Shown: positions 62,691 through 64,000 of the stretch, in pieces
Numbering within the stretch: the first letter of the stretch is position 1
How the letters are laid out: the number at the start of each line of letters is the position of its first letter
Assembly (NCBI RefSeq): GCF_004348825.1
Contig: NZ_SMJU01000002.1
Span: 310,001-374,000, forward strand
DNA: 64,000 nucleotides
Direction of reading: 5' to 3'
DNA from: Arundinibacter roseus
Lineage (GTDB): Bacteria; Bacteroidota; Bacteroidia; Cytophagales; Spirosomataceae
The notes under the pieces: model-generated
The model's database searches: none
Told to the model about the DNA's origin: nothing
Seen by the model: the letters and a program-made list of their open reading frames with translations, nothing else
Program-made: the position numbers and the translations under genes

Positions 62691-63473
62691 TCAGCGGGCA
62701 GTCCAGCCACCATCTACCGGAATAATCGACCCTACCATGTAGCTCGCTGCATCGCTTGCCAGAAAAATGGCCAGGCCCTGAATTTCCTGCAACTCACCCC
62801 AACGGGCCAGCGCCGTGGCTCCCACAATGAAGGATTTGGCTTCCTCGGTATGTGCAATCGGCAGGTTCATTTCGGTCAGAAAAGGACCCGGACAAATGGC
62901 ATTTACATTAATTGCAAAGGGAGCAAGTTCCAGCGCCAGCGCGCGGGTCATTTGTACCACGGCACCTTTGCTCGACGTATAAGGTGTGCGGTTTGCCAGC
63001 CCCACCATGCCAAGCGTACTTGCCAGGTTAATGATTTTTCCGGCTCCCTGTTTTTTCATGGCAGGAGTTACCGCCCGGCAGCACAGCCATGTTCCATTCA
63101 CGTTGACCTCCATGACTTTTGAAAAATCTTCCGGTGTAACCTCATCAATTGCGCCTCTGATGTTGATGCCAGCACTATTGATAAGAATATCAATCGTGCC
63201 AAATAATTCAAGCGTTTTTCGAGCCATTGCCTCCGTTTGTTCCACGCTCGTAACATCGGCTGCGAAGGAGTTGATTGTGCAGGCAGGATATTCGGCCCGA
63301 AGGGTTTCCGCGGCCTGAGCGCCTTCTTCGGCATTGCGGTTTACGAGCATCAGGTTAGCACCTGCCGAGGCCAATCCGGCGGCCATTGCCAGCCCCAGAC
63401 CTTTGGAACCGCCGGTGATAATTGCCGTTTTTCCAGTCAGATCAAATTGTTTTATTCCGGGTAAAGAAGTCAT
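62691..63473 (-). CDS. Short-chain dehydrogenase (gluconate 5-dehydrogenase-like)
   Basis: 260 residues, a classical SDR: TGGSKGLGLAMAAGLASAG (cofactor), NSAGINIRG, catalytic serine in INLASTLGMVG, YTSSKGAV (Y and K) and PVDGGWTAR at the end. Similar enzymes reduce 5-keto-gluconate or 2-deoxy-gluconate, which would fit the GntP permease, but the substrate is uncertain. It lies 48 bases after the sugar isomerase gene on the same strand, so they are probably co-transcribed. Confidence 0.92.
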   Translation of the reverse strand: MTSLPGIKQFDLTGKTAIITGGSKGLGLAMAAGLASAGANLMLVNRNAEEGAQAAETLRAEYPACTINSFAADVTSVEQTEAMARKTLELFGTIDILINSAGINIRGAIDEVTPEDFSKVMEVNVNGTWLCCRAVTPAMKKQGAGKIINLASTLGMVGLANRTPYTSSKGAVVQMTRALALELAPFAINVNAICPGPFLTEMNLPIAHTEEAKSFIVGATALARWGELQEIQGLAIFLASDAASYMVGSIIPVDGGWTAR

Positions 63474-63521
63474 TCGTGTTTTGTGAAAATGTGTTTTTTG
63501 TACAAAGAAATTGAAAATTAA

Positions 63522-64000
63522 TTAAGTTAATTTTAGAGTTTTTCGGCTAAAATTCAGCGATTCCAGAATGTTTTTTTCCTCAATATTCAAACGTTCTTCA
63601 ACTGTTTTATCAGAAAGTACCGGAAGGTCAGTTTTTGACTTTTTCTCCCGAATCATCCGAATGATAGCTGCTGCCTCTGCACCCGAAACCTCCGCCATCG
63701 TGGCCCAGTACTCCGGCTGCAAACAGGGGATTTTGAGCGGGTCACGGGTAATCATTTCGAGGTTAAAAGTCACCGTCGGATTCTGTTTCTGACACAGGGC
63801 CACAATGGCGGGTAAATCCAAAATGCCTTCACCCAAAGGTACTTCTGACAGCAAAAATCCATCGTCGTATTCCTGAACACCCATATCTTTCACGTGCGTT
63901 GACATCAGGAAAGGCAGTAACGTTTGAACCACCTCCATGGGTTTTTCCAAAAGGGCAATGCTATTTCCGAAGTCGAGCGTTACACCTACCCACGGGCTAT
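63522..64000 (-). CDS. Sugar phosphate isomerase/epimerase, C-terminal part
   Basis: The frame is open to the window edge; about 158 residues are visible. VGVTLDFGNS and LMSTHVKDM belong to the TIM-barrel xylose isomerase-like domain: conserved D, H and the metal-binding E follow (LGEGILDLPAIV, FNLEMITRDP). The C-terminus has a short extra tail with EERLNIEEKNILES. Members isomerise or epimerise sugars or inositols. Its partner is the SDR 48 bases downstream, suggesting a sugar-acid or polyol route. Confidence 0.85.
   Translation of the reverse strand, partial: SPWVGVTLDFGNSIALLEKPMEVVQTLLPFLMSTHVKDMGVQEYDDGFLLSEVPLGEGILDLPAIVALCQKQNPTVTFNLEMITRDPLKIPCLQPEYWATMAEVSGAEAAAIIRMIREKKSKTDLPVLSDKTVEERLNIEEKNILESLNFSRKTLKLT

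Noticed and set aside
1-64000. tRNA, rRNA, CRISPR arrays, insertion sequences
   Set aside because: I looked through the intergenic regions on both strands and saw no cloverleaf arms with a CCA end, no repeat-spacer arrays and no transposase frames. A covariance-model search would be needed to exclude small RNAs.

Overview
The window comes from a Gram-negative member of the Bacteroidota, most likely order Cytophagales (Spirosomaceae/Cytophagaceae type). The evidence is two large TonB-dependent receptors with N-terminal carboxypeptidase-regulatory-like domains, a receptor/DUF4249 lipoprotein pair, an OMP_b-brl_3-type receptor, a lamin-tail/CotH secreted protein, AT-rich leaders with TAnnTTTG-like promoter elements, and a carotenoid desaturase-type enzyme. 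Most of the window looks like ordinary chromosome with moderate GC. The clear exception is about 8.35-10.8 kb, which is strikingly AT-rich. I saw no rRNA, tRNA, CRISPR array, insertion sequence or phage genes.

Layout. 0-7 kb: the end of an HPF/RaiA-like ribosome hibernation factor, a divergent Hsp20, metG, a two-gene membrane protein/HTH cassette with a dense operator region, a dicarboxylate symporter, an extended SDR and a TPR protein. 8.2-10.8 kb: an AT-rich restriction-modification island (PD-(D/E)XK endonuclease plus N6-adenine methyltransferase) preceded by a REP-like 25-bp inverted repeat. 10.9-17 kb: family 9 glycosyltransferase, M16 peptidase, small cytochrome c, VRR-NUC (FAN1-like) nuclease and pgk. 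17-27.7 kb: a TonB-type receptor, nicotinate phosphoribosyltransferase followed by a CrtI/CrtD-like desaturase, a 1071-residue Npt-like/HEAT/cNMP fusion, and two hypothetical genes. 27.7-34 kb: the CotH protein with nested inverted repeats in its leader, a lipid A-type acyltransferase, a 52-residue zinc-ribbon membrane protein, polyphosphate glucokinase and a DUF4142 lipoprotein. 34-43.8 kb: receptor/DUF4249/small-lipoprotein cluster, GntP permease, a surface-repeat protein, DUF2306, dihaem cytochrome c, DUF421 and an APH-type kinase.

43.9-47 kb is a thiamin salvage operon read leftwards, thiM-thiE-thiD-tenA, behind a well-conserved TPP riboswitch. It recovers the thiazole and pyrimidine halves and joins them; no de novo genes (thiC, thiG, thiH) are present here. 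47-55 kb: response regulator, phosphodiesterase-type phosphatase and P2-type ATPase (3' ends overlapping by 62 bp), a LysR regulator divergent from an isocitrate dehydrogenase, and a tandem pair of related small coiled-coil proteins. 55.4-64 kb: VOC protein, ribulokinase, M28 peptidase, cysteine-desulfurase-like enzyme, small membrane protein, secreted PQQ-type sugar dehydrogenase, SDR dehydrogenase and a sugar isomerase/epimerase cut by the window edge. GntP, ribulokinase, polyphosphate glucokinase, the SDR and the isomerase together suggest a saprophyte using sugars and sugar acids.

Nothing here is a clearly new multi-gene system. The least-explained structures are the nested inverted repeats before the CotH gene, the operator array of the HTH cassette, the Npt-like/HEAT/cNMP fusion, the tandem coiled-coil pair downstream of icd, and the AT-rich R-M island.
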